Shown one piece after another: positions 9,671 through 19,486 of a stretch of DNA of 64,000 nt. Where the stretch lies: positions 372,001 through 436,000 of the forward strand of contig CALSOO010000005.1 of NCBI GenBank assembly GCA_943787985.1, in the 5' to 3' direction. Each line of letters begins with the position of its first letter. The first letter of the stretch is position 1. The translations under genes and the position numbers were made by a program. The notes beneath the pieces were generated by a model that had not been told where the DNA came from, did no database searches, and saw only the letters and a list, made by a program, of their open reading frames with translations. Source of the DNA: an uncultured Paracoccaceae bacterium (GTDB lineage: Bacteria > Pseudomonadota > Alphaproteobacteria > Rhodobacterales > Rhodobacteraceae).

Positions 9671-9686
9671 TTAACAAAATGTTAAC
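9671..9686. promoter_or_regulatory. CtrA-type binding site
   Basis: TTAACAAAATGTTAAC matches the CtrA consensus TTAA-N7-TTAAC exactly and is also a palindrome of two HpaI sites around AAAAT. In Caulobacter, CtrA binds such sites in oriC to block initiation. A second, one-mismatch match (TTAA-N7-TTTA) is at 9950-9964. Binding is inferred. Confidence 0.45.
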
Positions 9687-9765
9687 CCATCCGCATTCTG
9701 TTGATCAATCGTACACTGTTTGTAAGGATAACTTGGTTTCCTCTGTCTATACCTTTGTACCTCAC

Positions 9766-9774
9766 CTATCCACA
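9766..9774 (+). promoter_or_regulatory. DnaA-box-like site 1
   Basis: CTATCCACA differs from the E. coli consensus TTATCCACA only at the first base. Confidence 0.45.
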
Positions 9775-9906
9775 CAACTCCCGGTTTATGTCGGCGCTTG
9801 TTCATCCATAAGTATACTGAAATGGCGCGATAAATTTGAGGTCAGTATAGTTGTGCACAGTGATAGATATTTTTGGACACAGCGGGATAACTCTGGGATA
9901 AATCAT

Positions 9907-9915
9907 TAATCCACA
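9907..9915 (+). promoter_or_regulatory. DnaA-box-like site 2
   Basis: TAATCCACA differs from TTATCCACA only at the second base. It lies about 30 bases before the AT-rich stretch at 9941-9973, a usual arrangement for a box next to the unwinding element. Confidence 0.45.
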
Positions 9916-10134
9916 GAAAATCAAAAGCCTACTTACTTCATCATCTCTCTTAACTCTTTCTTTATATTATATATGGATCAGGTCAGCCCTGTAAGCAGTC
10001 CGGATCCTGTTCAGATTGACTCAGAAGGATGGACGCAGTATCGATCCGTCAACGTCCCATTCGGGAACCGTGTAAAGCTTACATTGAAATAGAACCTAAC
10101 GCAGCCGTAGCGCTGTGCATGAACTGGTGATGAT

Positions 10135-11406
10135 ATGACGACCGAAACTTTGAACCTTGCCGATCTGAAAGCCAACACACCAAAAGACCTTTTGGCTATG
10201 GCCGAAGAGCTGGAGATCGAAAACGCATCTACCATGCGCAAAGGTGAGATGATGTTCCAAATTCTGCGTGAGCGCGCAGATGAAGGTTGGGAAATTTCTG
10301 GCGATGGGGTTTTGGAAGTTTTGCAAGACGGGTTCGGGTTTCTGCGGTCCCCTGAAGCGAACTATCTTCCTGGTCCCGACGATATCTACGTTTCGCCAGA
10401 CATGATCCGCAAACACTCTTTGCGGACAGGTGATACGATCGATGGTGTTATCAAAGCACCAGATGACACAGAGCGCTATTTCGCTTTGATGGAAACAAAG
10501 AAGATCAACTTTGAGGATCCGGAAAAAGCGCGCCACAAGATCGCGTTCGACAACTTGACGCCCCTTTATCCGGATGAGCGTCTTTCCATGGAAGTCGAAG
10601 ATCCAACAGTGCGGGACCGGTCTGCGCGGATCATCGATTTGGTGTCTCCCATCGGGAAAGGGCAACGATCCTTGATTGTTGCGCCGCCGCGCACTGGTAA
10701 GACAGTTTTGCTACAGAACATCGCCAACAGCATCGAAAAGAACCACCCGGAGTGCTACTTGATCGTATTGTTGATCGATGAGCGCCCGGAAGAAGTTACA
10801 GACATGCAGCGCTCCGTTAAGGGCGAAGTCGTGTCTTCAACTTTTGATGAGCCAGCAACACGTCACGTTGCGGTTTCGGAAATGGTTATCGAGAAAGCGA
10901 AACGTTTGGTCGAGCACAAGCGCGACGTTGTTATCTTGCTCGATTCAATCACGCGTTTGGGTCGTGCCTTTAACACCGTGGTTCCATCATCAGGTAAAGT
11001 TTTGACCGGTGGTGTCGATGCGAACGCGTTGCAACGTCCCAAGCGTTTCTTTGGCGCGGCACGGAACATCGAAGAGGGTGGTTCTCTGACCATCATCGCA
11101 ACAGCTTTGATTGATACGGGCAGCCGTATGGACGAAGTTATCTTTGAAGAATTTAAAGGCACAGGCAACTCCGAGATCGTTCTGGATCGCAAGATTGCCG
11201 ACAAGCGTGTTTTCCCTGCTATCGATATTCTGAAATCAGGTACCCGCAAAGAAGAGTTGCTGGTGGACAAAATTGATCTGCAGAAAACCTTTGTTTTGCG
11301 TCGTATTCTGAACCCGATGGGGACAACAGATGCGATCGAATTCCTGATATCAAAACTGAAGCAGACAAAGACGAATTCGGACTTCTTTGATTCAATGAAC
11401 ACATAA
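10135..11406 (+). CDS. rho: Transcription termination factor Rho
   Basis: Hexameric RNA helicase that ends transcription at Rho-dependent sites. The 423-residue length is normal. The N-terminal helical domain and cold-shock-like RNA-binding domain (about 50-125, with DGFGFLRS) precede the RecA-type motor with Walker A APPRTGKT at 183-190, the [10 protein letters not shown] segment and the Q-loop/R-loop region [20 protein letters not shown]. It is the first rightward gene after the origin region; GGTGATGAT before ATG 10135 is a modest ribosome site. mnmE follows after 30 bases. Confidence 0.98.
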   Translation: MTTETLNLADLKANTPKDLLAMAEELEIENASTMRKGEMMFQILRERADEGWEISGDGVLEVLQDGFGFLRSPEANYLPGPDDIYVSPDMIRKHSLRTGDTIDGVIKAPDDTERYFALMETKKINFEDPEKARHKIAFDNLTPLYPDERLSMEVEDPTVRDRSARIIDLVSPIGKGQRSLIVAPPRTGKTVLLQNIANSIEKNHPECYLIVLLIDERPEEVTDMQRSVKGEVVSSTFDEPATRHVAVSEMVIEKAKRLVEHKRDVVILLDSITRLGRAFNTVVPSSGKVLTGGVDANALQRPKRFFGAARNIEEGGSLTIIATALIDTGSRMDEVIFEEFKGTGNSEIVLDRKIADKRVFPAIDILKSGTRKEELLVDKIDLQKTFVLRRILNPMGTTDAIEFLISKLKQTKTNSDFFDSMNT

Positions 11407-11436
11407 CTTATTGTTTAATAACAATGAGTTGAACCT

Positions 11437-12714
11437 ATGAACACAATTTTTGCTCTTGCAAGCGCACAAGGTCGATCCGGTGTCGCTGTCGTTCGTATTT
11501 CGGGCCCTGATGCGCACGAGATGTGTATGACATTGTGCGGTCGAATCCCTGAGACCAAGGGAATGATGCTGTCCGTTGTAAAAGACGCAAGCGGCGCAGC
11601 TTTGGATCAGGCACTTGTTTTGCGCTTTGATGGTCCAGCCAGTTTCACCGGTGAAGATATCATTGAACTCCATTTGCATGGCAGCATTGCCGTCGTGCAG
11701 GCAGTTCTCAAGGCCTTGGGTGATGATCCCCGTATGCGCCTCGCTGAACCGGGAGAATTCACGCGTCGGGCCCTTGAAAATGGCAAGATGGATTTGGCGC
11801 AAGTCGAAGGTTTGGCTGATCTCATTGAAAGCGAAACCGAAGCTCAACGCGCTCAAGCGTTGCGTGTTGTTTCCGGTGAGCTTGGAACGTTGGTCGAAAA
11901 TTGGCGTGCACATTTGATACGGGCCGCTGCGTTGATTGAGGCAACTATCGATTTTGCCGACGAGGATGTGCCAGTAGACGTCTCACCAGAAGTTATGGAA
12001 CTTCTTGGGATGTTGTCCTCTGATCTCGGGCGTCAAATCTCTGGAAGTAAAATGGCAGAGCGGATTCGGTCCGGTTTTGAAGTTGCCATTGTTGGTGCTC
12101 CAAATGCCGGGAAATCCACTTTGCTAAATGCATTGGCGGGCCGTGATGTTGCGATCACATCCGAACACGCTGGTACCACGCGCGACGTTATCGAAGTTCG
12201 GATGGATTTGGATGGCTTGGCAGTCACGGTTCTGGATACCGCTGGCCTTAGGGTTGGACAGGATGAGGTCGAGTCAATGGGTATTGAACGGGCGTTGTCT
12301 CGGGCCAATACAGCAGACCTGCGCGTATTTTTGACGGACGATCCTGAAAGTTTTGATCTTGAGGTTAGAGACGGGGATATAGTCGTTTCACCTAAAGCTG
12401 ATATTACGGGCAAAGGGGTGTCCGGACTTACGGGTCAGGGGGTTCCAGACCTTTTGAATTCTATCACGCAGACGCTTATAAAAAGGTCTTCATCGGCTGG
12501 ATTGGCGACGCACGAAAGACACCGTGTTGCTATGATCGCGACCTTGGAAGTTCTTGACCGCGTTGTGCCCTTGGTGTCGTCTGGACCTGAACACTATGAT
12601 ATATGCGCTGAAGAACTGCGAAGTGCTACTCGGTTGATTGAAGCGTTGGTCGGCCGAATTGACGTAGAAAACCTGTTAGACGAAATCTTTTCCAGTTTTT
12701 GTCTCGGCAAATGA
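11437..12714 (+). CDS. mnmE: tRNA modification GTPase MnmE
   Basis: With MnmG it builds the 5-carboxymethylaminomethyl group on wobble uridine 34 of certain tRNAs. The 425-residue protein has the formyl-THF-binding N-terminal domain (1-115), the helical domain, and the inserted G domain with P-loop GAPNAGKS at 220-227, switch-region AGTTRD, and DTAG at 267-270. The G4 position reads SPKAD (318-322) where NKxD is expected, so the base-specificity Asn is replaced by Pro. The C-terminal FCLGK keeps the catalytic Cys of the C-(I/L/V)-G-K motif. It sits 3 bases before mnmG, so the two partners are coupled. Confidence 0.97.
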   Translation: MNTIFALASAQGRSGVAVVRISGPDAHEMCMTLCGRIPETKGMMLSVVKDASGAALDQALVLRFDGPASFTGEDIIELHLHGSIAVVQAVLKALGDDPRMRLAEPGEFTRRALENGKMDLAQVEGLADLIESETEAQRAQALRVVSGELGTLVENWRAHLIRAAALIEATIDFADEDVPVDVSPEVMELLGMLSSDLGRQISGSKMAERIRSGFEVAIVGAPNAGKSTLLNALAGRDVAITSEHAGTTRDVIEVRMDLDGLAVTVLDTAGLRVGQDEVESMGIERALSRANTADLRVFLTDDPESFDLEVRDGDIVVSPKADITGKGVSGLTGQGVPDLLNSITQTLIKRSSSAGLATHERHRVAMIATLEVLDRVVPLVSSGPEHYDICAEELRSATRLIEALVGRIDVENLLDEIFSSFCLGK

Positions 12715-12717
12715 GGA

Positions 12718-14586
12718 GTGTTTCACGTGAAACATTTTGATGTGATTGTTATCGGTGGTGGTCATGCGGGCGCAGAGGCGGCGCATGCAGCCGCGCGCGT
12801 TGGGGCATCCACGGCGTTGGTGACAATGTCCGAGGCGGGAATAGGTGTGATGTCATGCAATCCTGCGATCGGTGGCTTGGGAAAAGGGCATCTGGTTCGG
12901 GAAATAGATGCAATGGATGGCGTGATGGGCCGCGTTGCTGACGCTGCGGGTATCCAATTCCGGTTGCTAAATCGACGTAAAGGGCCTGCTGTGCAAGGAC
13001 CCCGCACTCAGGCCGATAGAAAAATCTATCAAAAAACGATGCTGTCTGAAACGGTTTGCCGTCCCAACCTTGAAATGGTGATTGGCGAGGTCGTTGACTT
13101 TATCATGGACAAAGGCGCGGTAGATGGCGTTGTCCTTGAGGACGGATCGGAAATCAGGGCGTCCAAGACCATTCTCACCACCGGAACTTTTTTGCGTGGC
13201 GTCATTCATATCGGCGATGTTTCAAAGTCTGGCGGACGCATGGGCGACAAAGCTTCGGTCAAACTCGCCGAGCGTATCGACAGCTTTGAATTGCCTTTAG
13301 GTCGATTGAAAACCGGAACGCCGCCGCGGCTGGACGGACGCACCATCAATTGGGACATACTGGAAAAACAAGCTGGCGATGAAGATCCTGAAATGTTTTC
13401 GTTTCTTTCCAGTGCCCCAACGGCACGACAAATTTCATGCGCCATTACGCACACAAACGATCAAACGCATGACATCATTCGCGAAAACCTGTCTCGTTCG
13501 GCAATGTATGGCGGGCAAATCGATGGTATAGGGCCAAGATATTGCCCCTCTATTGAAGACAAGATCGTGCGGTTTGCCGATAAAACCTCTCATCAAGTCT
13601 TCCTCGAGCCTGAGGGCTTGGATGATCACACAGTATATCCGAACGGTATTTCCACATCCTTGCCGGAATCGGTTCAGGAGCATTACGTCCAATCCATTCT
13701 TGGTCTAGAGCAAGCCAAGATACTCCAACCCGGCTATGCAATTGAGTACGACTACGTTGATCCGAGGGCGCTTACGAACACGCTAGAGGTGCCTGAGGTC
13801 GCAAATCTGTATTTGGCTGGGCAAATCAATGGAACGACTGGATACGAAGAAGCCGCTGCACAAGGGCTTGTTGCGGGTTTGAACGCTGCAATGTCGGCAA
13901 AGAATGCCCAACCTGTTGAGTTTAGCAGGTCTCAAAGCTACATTGGTGTCATGATTGATGATCTCACGACTCGAGGTGTGACAGAACCATACAGGATGTT
14001 CACATCACGCGCAGAGTTTAGATTGTCGTTGCGTGCGGACAATGCAGATCAGCGCCTGACTCCGCTGGCGATGTCACTGGGTGGACTGTCAGAGACACGA
14101 TTGCGGGCATTCTCCGGAAAGATGGAAGAGTTGGAGCAAGGCCGCAGCCTTGTGACTGAAAAGGGATTTACACCTAAAGAGGTGGCAGAAGTTGGTATTT
14201 CAATCAACCAGGATGGAACGCGTCGAACCGTTTTTCAGCTTTTGGCTTTCCCGGACGTCAAGTTTGAAGATGTCTTGAAGCTTGATCCTCACCTTTCGAC
14301 GGTGAGCGAACCTATTCGGCGGCAAATTTCGCGTGAAGCTCTCTATGCAAATTACCTTGCCCGACAATCAAAAGACATCGCTCGGATCGCCAAAGACGAA
14401 GAGCAAAAGCTGTCCAGCGATTTTGACTACGACTCGATTGCTGGTTTGTCGAATGAATTGAAGTCGAAATTGAATAGGGTTAGGCCATCTACGCTGGGAC
14501 AGGCAGGGCGGATTGATGGTATGACGCCAGCTGCGTTGACCCTTATTCTTGCAATTTTGCGCCAAAGAGAACGGAAATCAGCATGA
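12718..14586 (+). CDS. mnmG: tRNA uridine 5-carboxymethylaminomethyl modification enzyme MnmG (GidA)
   Basis: FAD- and NADH-dependent partner of MnmE in wobble-uridine modification. The 622-residue length is normal. The Rossmann FAD motif is GGGHAG at 13-18, and the conserved [18 protein letters not shown] segment follows. The start is either GTG 12718 or GTG 12727; AGGAG at 12714-12718 favours 12727 by spacing. The first codons coincide with a perfect parS site (12719-12734), which forces the FHVKH peptide. The stop overlaps the rsmG start (ATGA). Confidence 0.97.
   Translation: MFHVKHFDVIVIGGGHAGAEAAHAAARVGASTALVTMSEAGIGVMSCNPAIGGLGKGHLVREIDAMDGVMGRVADAAGIQFRLLNRRKGPAVQGPRTQADRKIYQKTMLSETVCRPNLEMVIGEVVDFIMDKGAVDGVVLEDGSEIRASKTILTTGTFLRGVIHIGDVSKSGGRMGDKASVKLAERIDSFELPLGRLKTGTPPRLDGRTINWDILEKQAGDEDPEMFSFLSSAPTARQISCAITHTNDQTHDIIRENLSRSAMYGGQIDGIGPRYCPSIEDKIVRFADKTSHQVFLEPEGLDDHTVYPNGISTSLPESVQEHYVQSILGLEQAKILQPGYAIEYDYVDPRALTNTLEVPEVANLYLAGQINGTTGYEEAAAQGLVAGLNAAMSAKNAQPVEFSRSQSYIGVMIDDLTTRGVTEPYRMFTSRAEFRLSLRADNADQRLTPLAMSLGGLSETRLRAFSGKMEELEQGRSLVTEKGFTPKEVAEVGISINQDGTRRTVFQLLAFPDVKFEDVLKLDPHLSTVSEPIRRQISREALYANYLARQSKDIARIAKDEEQKLSSDFDYDSIAGLSNELKSKLNRVRPSTLGQAGRIDGMTPAALTLILAILRQRERKSA
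12719..12734. promoter_or_regulatory. parS: parS centromere site 1
   Basis: TGTTTCACGTGAAACA is a perfect 16-base palindrome identical to the Caulobacter-type parS consensus for ParB loading. It overlaps the start of mnmG, about 3.3 kb upstream of parB. Confidence 0.93.
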
Positions 14587-15200
14587 TGTTGCTCCCAGAT
14601 TGGGTCGGCTCGGATGTTTCACGTGAAACAATTGAAGACTTACAGGCTTTCGTCGCGTTGGTTGAAAAGTGGAACCCTAAGATAAATCTGGTATCCAAGA
14701 ATGACCTGAACACCCTTTGGGAAAGACATATCTGGGACTCTCTTCAAATCGTAAATCTGGTCGACATGTCGAAAAATTGGATGGATTTAGGAAGCGGCGG
14801 TGGATTTCCAGGAATTGTGGTGGCAATTTGTGCGAAACACACCACGCCGGACATGAAGGTGACCCTCGTTGAGAGTGACCAAAGAAAGTCAGCATTTCTG
14901 AGAACAGCAATTCGAGAGATGAGTTTGAACGCAGTTGTAAAGTCAGAAAGGGTTGAGTCCTTGCCCTCAGAACAGGCTGAAGTTCTTTCCGCTCGTGCTT
15001 TGGCCGATTTGAGCGATTTGCTTTCTTTTGCAGAACTGCACCTGGCAGAGGGTGGCACCTGCGTCTTCCCAAAAGGTGCCTGCTGGAAAAAAGAAATTGA
15101 AAATGCACAGCTTAAGTGGTCATTTTCATATACTTCACATAAGAGTAAAACAAACGCAGATGCTTCAATTTTGACGATCAGGGATATTCAACGTGTCTGA
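14583..15200 (+). CDS. rsmG: 16S rRNA (guanine-527-N7)-methyltransferase RsmG (GidB)
   Basis: SAM-dependent methyltransferase that makes m7G527 in 16S rRNA; loss gives low-level streptomycin resistance in several bacteria. The 205-residue protein has the SAM-binding motif [10 protein letters not shown] at about 68-77 and the [13 protein letters not shown] segment. Residues 12-16 (VSRET) are encoded by the second parS site, so codon choice is fixed by the palindrome. Its start overlaps the mnmG stop by 4 bases and its end overlaps parA by 8. Confidence 0.97.
   Translation: MMLLPDWVGSDVSRETIEDLQAFVALVEKWNPKINLVSKNDLNTLWERHIWDSLQIVNLVDMSKNWMDLGSGGGFPGIVVAICAKHTTPDMKVTLVESDQRKSAFLRTAIREMSLNAVVKSERVESLPSEQAEVLSARALADLSDLLSFAELHLAEGGTCVFPKGACWKKEIENAQLKWSFSYTSHKSKTNADASILTIRDIQRV
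14615..14630. promoter_or_regulatory. parS: parS centromere site 2
   Basis: A second perfect TGTTTCACGTGAAACA lies inside rsmG, 1.9 kb from the first and about 0.6 kb before parA. Two exact copies of a 16-mer this close cannot be chance. Confidence 0.93.
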
Positions 15201-15993
15201 AATCAACAAACCCAGACAGCCGAAAATCATATCTGTGGTTAATCAAAAAGGCGGAGTTGGCAAAACGACAACCACAATTAACTTGGCTGCTGCTCTGGTT
15301 GAAGCCGGAGAAACTGTGTTGATTGTAGATCTTGACCCGCAGGGCAATGCGTCCACTGGTTTGGGAATTGCGCTCGAAGATCGCGAATTTACAACGTATG
15401 AACTGCTGCTGGAAGACATAGATCTAAATGATGTCATTCAGCAGACAAACGTTTCGAATCTTTCCATTATTCCAGCGACGGTCGACCTGAGTTCTGCAGA
15501 TATAGAACTGATTTCAAACGAAAAACGCAGTTTCTTGCTGTATGATGCGCTGCACCAACCCGCGATCGGCGCGTTAAAATTTGACTATATCTTGATAGAT
15601 TGTCCGCCGTCCCTCAACTTGTTGACAGTGAATGCGCTTATTGCGTCAGACTCTGTTTTGATCCCATTGCAAAGCGAGTTCTTTGCATTGGAGGGGTTGT
15701 CGCAACTCATGCTATCCATCCGCGAAGTCCGGCAGTCCGGAAACAAGAACCTTAGAATTGAAGGCGTTGTGTTAACGATGTACGATCGGCGCAACAATTT
15801 GTCACTGCAAGTTGAGCAAGACGCGCGCGAGAATTTGGGTGACCTCGTTTTCAAAACGGTGATTCCAAGGAATGTACGTGTCAGCGAAGCACCGTCGTTT
15901 GCAATGTCAGTACTCAGCTACGATTCAGCGTCCAAAGGCGCTACAGCCTATCGGGAACTGGCCTCCGAAGTCATCAAGAATAACGCAGAATAG
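15193..15993 (+). CDS. parA: Chromosome partitioning ATPase ParA
   Basis: Deviant-Walker ATPase that moves ParB-parS complexes and so segregates origins. The 266-residue protein has the deviant Walker A KGGVGKTT at 19-26, the VDLDPQGNAS motif (Walker A') and DYILIDCPPS (Walker B). Start GTG 15193 overlaps the end of rsmG and has AGGGA 8 bases upstream. The small size and lack of an N-terminal HTH mark it as a chromosomal (type Ib-like) ParA rather than a plasmid type Ia protein. parB follows after 12 bases. Confidence 0.97.
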   Translation: MSEINKPRQPKIISVVNQKGGVGKTTTTINLAAALVEAGETVLIVDLDPQGNASTGLGIALEDREFTTYELLLEDIDLNDVIQQTNVSNLSIIPATVDLSSADIELISNEKRSFLLYDALHQPAIGALKFDYILIDCPPSLNLLTVNALIASDSVLIPLQSEFFALEGLSQLMLSIREVRQSGNKNLRIEGVVLTMYDRRNNLSLQVEQDARENLGDLVFKTVIPRNVRVSEAPSFAMSVLSYDSASKGATAYRELASEVIKNNAE

Positions 15994-16005
15994 AGGGCAA
16001 ATATC

Positions 16006-16905
16006 ATGGCGACGAACAAAGACCGTAAGCGTGGATTGGGCCGTGGCCTCTCGGCTTTGATGGCTGATGTTTCCGAGGCGGACGTGGCGTCGACGTCTGG
16101 TGCGCCTCCCGCCGAACGCCAGATACCTATTGAGCAAATTGCGCCAAACCCGGATCAACCGCGCAAGCTGTTCAATCAGGATGATCTTGATGATCTTGCC
16201 GCGTCGATCAAGGAAAAAGGCGTCATTCAGCCGCTTATCGTGCGTTCTGTCGGCACTGATCGTTATGAGATCGTAGCAGGGGAGCGTCGTTGGCGTGCGT
16301 CGCAAATTGCAAAGCTGCATCAATTGCCAGTCGTTGTCCGCGAATTCAGCGACACTGAGGTTCTGGAAGTCGCGATCATTGAAAACATTCAGCGCGCAGA
16401 CCTGAACCCTATTGAAGAAGCGGCGGGCTATCGGCAGTTGATGGATCGCTTTGGCCACACCCAAGAGAAAATGGCGGAAGCCCTGGGCAAAAGCCGGAGC
16501 CATATCGCAAACCTTTTACGTTTGTTGCAGTTGCCTGACGACGTTGTTGAGCTGGTTCAGCGCGGAGAATTAAGTGCCGGACACGCGCGCGCGCTAATCA
16601 CGGCACAGAATCCGTCAGGACTGGCAATTGCCGTGGTAAAGGGTGGGTTAAGCGTTCGCGCGACGGAAGCTTTGGTGAAGTCTGAAAGCAATCAGGCCAA
16701 GAACATCTTTAAAGATGGCGCCAAGCCGGAGGCAGCCAGTGAAAAGGATGCTGATACGCGTGCGCTTGAAGGCGACCTTTCAGCTGCTCTTGGGATGAAA
16801 GTCGTTTTGGTGCACAAAGATGGCGGAGAAGCCGGGCAGCTTAGCATTAAATATCAGTCGTTGGACGAGCTTGATGAGTTGTGCAGAAAGCTGAGCGCGA
16901 CTTAG
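16006..16905 (+). CDS. parB: Chromosome partitioning protein ParB
   Basis: CTP-dependent clamp that loads at parS and spreads along DNA. The 299-residue protein starts with KRGLGRGLSALM, the ParA-interacting N-terminal type. It has NPDQPRKLF at about 48-56, the GERRWRA CTP-binding/arch motif at 92-98, ENIQRADLNPIEEA at about 125-138, and an HTH around EKMAEALGKSRSHIANLLRL at 145-165, then a C-terminal dimerisation domain. Its last four bases overlap the convergent hemW. Confidence 0.97.
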   Translation: MATNKDRKRGLGRGLSALMADVSEADVASTSGAPPAERQIPIEQIAPNPDQPRKLFNQDDLDDLAASIKEKGVIQPLIVRSVGTDRYEIVAGERRWRASQIAKLHQLPVVVREFSDTEVLEVAIIENIQRADLNPIEEAAGYRQLMDRFGHTQEKMAEALGKSRSHIANLLRLLQLPDDVVELVQRGELSAGHARALITAQNPSGLAIAVVKGGLSVRATEALVKSESNQAKNIFKDGAKPEAASEKDADTRALEGDLSAALGMKVVLVHKDGGEAGQLSIKYQSLDELDELCRKLSAT

Positions 16906-18068
16906 TCTTCCAACAGCTTGCGCAAAACGCCGTTGAGAACCATAAATCCTTGATCTGAAACGATTAAACTCTTTTCAGAGGCTGCTAATAACCCCAATTC
17001 AGTCAATTCTTCAAGCTTATGAGCCTCTATCGGTCGTCTCGCGAGTGCTGAGTATCGATCCAGAGAAACACCGGACTTTACCCGTAGCCCCATAAGAAGC
17101 AATTCGCTCGCTTGTTCGTCGCGCGACAATTGCGTTCTGGGCTTTTCTCCTGATCCCTGTTGAACGGCATTCAGCCAGCGCGTTGGATTGCTGTAGCACT
17201 CGGTCGCTTGCCTGATCCCGTTCAGGGTCACTCGTCCATGGGCCCCGGGGCCAATCCCGATGTAGTCGCCATAAGACCAATAAATCAGGTTGTGGCGGGA
17301 CGGCGCACCATCCCTTGCGTGGTTTGAAACTTCATATGCCGGCATACCGTGTTCGATGCAGATCTCTTGAGTGCGTTCGAACATATCAGCCCCAAGGTCG
17401 TCTGTCGGGAGGCCGCGCAGTTTTCCTGCGTTGTAGCGATCACCAAAAGCTGTGCCTTGCTCGATTGTCAGCTGATACAGCGAAAGATGGTCTATGGCCA
17501 TGTTTAGAGCCTGTTTAAGCTCTACTTCCCATGCTTCAAGCGTTTGGTTCTGGCGTCCATACATGAGGTCAAAACTCACACGATCAAAAGTGGCACGCGC
17601 AATATCAAAGGCTGCGGTGGCTTCAGATACAGTGTGAATGCGTCCAAGCTTTTTCAAGTCTGCGTCGTTCAGGGCCTGCACACCCATAGAGATGCGATTG
17701 ATCCCTGCATCTTTAAACGCTTTGAAACGCCCTGCCTCGACAGAGCCTGGATTGGCTTCGAGCGTGACCTCCAGATCGTTTGCGACAGGCCATTGAGCCT
17801 TGATGGCGGTCAGAATGTCGGCGACCACGGCGGGTTCCATCAGGCTCGGGGTGCCACCCCCGAAAAAGATGCTTCGCAAAACTCGCCCCTGTGTTTCGCC
17901 GGCAACGCGTTTGATTTCTGACAGATAAGCGTCGCGCCACGCGTTGTGATCAATGCTGCGCGTAACGTGGCTGTTGAAGTCACAATAGGGGCACTTTGCC
18001 TCACAAAACGGCCAGTGGATGTAAAATCCAAATCCGCCGTGTTCCCAATCTTCAGCCAAAACAGCCAT
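16902..18068 (-). CDS. hemW: HemW, radical SAM haem chaperone
   Basis: Radical SAM protein of the coproporphyrinogen III oxidase-like family; HemW proteins bind and transfer haem rather than oxidise coproporphyrinogen. The 388-residue protein has the radical SAM cluster CEAKCPYC with Cys22, Cys26 and Cys29, then [10 protein letters not shown] and the [15 protein letters not shown] segment. The N-terminal arm seen in true HemN is short, which favours HemW. It begins inside the end of rdgB (17-base overlap). Confidence 0.93.
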   Translation of the reverse strand: MAVLAEDWEHGGFGFYIHWPFCEAKCPYCDFNSHVTRSIDHNAWRDAYLSEIKRVAGETQGRVLRSIFFGGGTPSLMEPAVVADILTAIKAQWPVANDLEVTLEANPGSVEAGRFKAFKDAGINRISMGVQALNDADLKKLGRIHTVSEATAAFDIARATFDRVSFDLMYGRQNQTLEAWEVELKQALNMAIDHLSLYQLTIEQGTAFGDRYNAGKLRGLPTDDLGADMFERTQEICIEHGMPAYEVSNHARDGAPSRHNLIYWSYGDYIGIGPGAHGRVTLNGIRQATECYSNPTRWLNAVQQGSGEKPRTQLSRDEQASELLLMGLRVKSGVSLDRYSALARRPIEAHKLEELTELGLLAASEKSLIVSDQGFMVLNGVLRKLLED

Positions 18069-18663
18069 CGATCAATTTGCGGAATGCATCCGCCCGGTGG
18101 CTGATCTCGTTTTTGGCGTCATGGGACATTTCAGCGAAGGTGACTGTGTGCCCAAGTGGTTGGAACATCGGATCGTAACCGTGACCGATGGAACCGCGCA
18201 TTGGCCAAACCAAGATCCCTTCGACTTCGCCGGCAAAGACCTCATCGTGTCCATCCGGCCATGCCATGACCATCGTTGCACAAAACCGTGCGGTGCGTGG
18301 GTGAGGGGCGTTGCGCTCTTCGAGCAAGGTGTTTGTCTTGGTCATCGCCATGATAAAGTCGCGACCGTTAGGCGTTTCAGCCCAATCCGCCGTGTAAACA
18401 CCCGGTGCGCCGTCGAGACCGTCCACCATGATACCGGAATCATCGGATAGCGCAGGCAATCCAGTCGCCTGCGCCGCTGCATGTGCTTTGATCCGCGCAT
18501 TACCAACAAATGTGTCTTCTGTTTCTTCGGGTTCGGGCAGGTTCATTTCCGCCGCGCCGACGACCTCAACACCAAAAGGCGCAAAGAGCTCTTGCAGCTC
18601 TTCCAGTTTGCCGGCGTTGTGTGTCGCGAACAGGAGTTTTTTATCGGTAAAGCGACGGGTCAT
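18052..18663 (-). CDS. rdgB: RdgB/HAM1 XTP/dITP pyrophosphatase
   Basis: Hydrolyses non-canonical purine triphosphates (dITP, XTP) to monophosphates and so prevents their incorporation. The 203-residue protein has [10 protein letters not shown] near the N-terminus, [23 protein letters not shown] in the active site (Asp pair), and [12 protein letters not shown] near the C-terminus. It overlaps rph by 4 bases and hemW by 17, forming a leftward rph-rdgB-hemW unit. Confidence 0.96.
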   Translation of the reverse strand: MTRRFTDKKLLFATHNAGKLEELQELFAPFGVEVVGAAEMNLPEPEETEDTFVGNARIKAHAAAQATGLPALSDDSGIMVDGLDGAPGVYTADWAETPNGRDFIMAMTKTNTLLEERNAPHPRTARFCATMVMAWPDGHDEVFAGEVEGILVWPMRGSIGHGYDPMFQPLGHTVTFAEMSHDAKNEISHRADAFRKLIDGCFG

Positions 18664-19373
18664 TTGCTGGCGGCCAACTGAGCAGCTGCCAGTTCGGAGA
18701 CGCCCTTTTCAGCCAGATCCATCAATTGATCCATCTGGGCGCGGGAAAAGACAGACCCTTCGGCGCTCATTTGGATCTCGATCAGTTTACCGGAACCCAA
18801 CATGATGAAATTGCCGTCCACACCTGCTTCGCTGTCTTCGGGATAATCCAGATCAAGCACGGGTTGGCCCGCGTAAATTCCGCAGCTGATCGCTGCCACC
18901 GGATCAACAAGTGGATCGCTGATAACATCGCCTGCCTTCATCAATTTGTTCACCGCCAAACGCAGAGCCACCCATCCACCAGTTATAGAAGCGCAGCGCG
19001 TACCGCCATCCGCTTGCAAAACGTCGCAATCCACAGTGATCTGGCGTTCGCCAAGGGCGACGCGATCAACCCCGGCGCGTAGGGCCCGGCCAATTAGGCG
19101 CTGGATTTCCACGGTGCGACCACCTTGCTTGCCCGAAGCGGCCTCGCGGCGCATCCGTGTGTTGGTTGCGCGCGGCAGCATTCCGTATTCAGCGGTCACC
19201 CAGCCAAGGCCGGACCCTTTGATGAACGGCGGAACGCGGTCTTCAATGGTTGCAGTGCACAAAACATGTGTGTCGCCCATTTTGATCAGGGCGGAGCCTT
19301 CCGCGTGTTTGGTAAAGCCTGTTTCGATAGAAACGTCGCGCATTTGGTCTAGTTCACGTCCGGAAGGTCGCAT
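18660..19373 (-). CDS. rph: Ribonuclease PH
   Basis: Phosphorolytic 3'-5' exoribonuclease that trims tRNA 3' ends. The 237-residue protein has the typical [12 protein letters not shown] start, the RVPPF and [14 protein letters not shown] segments, and QTRRIGRALRA-type sequence (here [13 protein letters not shown]). The phosphate-binding region [12 protein letters not shown] is conserved. It is the first gene of rph-rdgB-hemW and divergent from hrcA, which is about 110 bases away. Confidence 0.97.
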   Translation of the reverse strand: MRPSGRELDQMRDVSIETGFTKHAEGSALIKMGDTHVLCTATIEDRVPPFIKGSGLGWVTAEYGMLPRATNTRMRREAASGKQGGRTVEIQRLIGRALRAGVDRVALGERQITVDCDVLQADGGTRCASITGGWVALRLAVNKLMKAGDVISDPLVDPVAAISCGIYAGQPVLDLDYPEDSEAGVDGNFIMLGSGKLIEIQMSAEGSVFSRAQMDQLMDLAEKGVSELAAAQLAASK

Positions 19374-19434
19374 GTTATATCCTCTTTGCTATACGTGGGG
19401 GATACCGTCCGATGGACAGACGATGCAACCCTGA

Positions 19435-19462
19435 TTGACCTTTGCCTGCCATGCTCTTTAAT
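19435..19462 (+). promoter_or_regulatory. Possible promoter of hrcA-grpE
   Basis: TTGACC (19435-19440) and TTTAAT (19457-19462) are separated by 16 bases, upstream of the hrcA start at 19487. I see no complete CIRCE element nearby. Confidence 0.35.
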
Positions 19463-19486
19463 GGCTGTCCATGAATGAGAGTGCTT

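Larger units (their letters stand above)
9596..10134. other. oriC: Candidate chromosomal replication origin (oriC) region
   Basis: A 539-base stretch with no credible gene, clearly richer in A+T than its surroundings. It contains two DnaA-box-like 9-mers with one mismatch to TTATCCACA (9766-9774 and 9907-9915), a weaker reversed box at 9723-9731, a CtrA-type site at 9671-9686 and a very AT-rich stretch at 9941-9973 that could unwind. The genes to the left run leftward and those to the right run rightward, as expected of leading strands leaving an origin. rho-mnmE-mnmG-rsmG-parAB with parS sites follows within 3-5 kb. The last 100 or so bases must also hold the rho promoter and leader. The call is inferential. 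Confidence 0.6.

Noticed and set aside
9679..9909. 76-residue open frame inside the putative origin
   Set aside because: No good ribosome site or family, unlikely composition, and it crosses the DnaA-like boxes.
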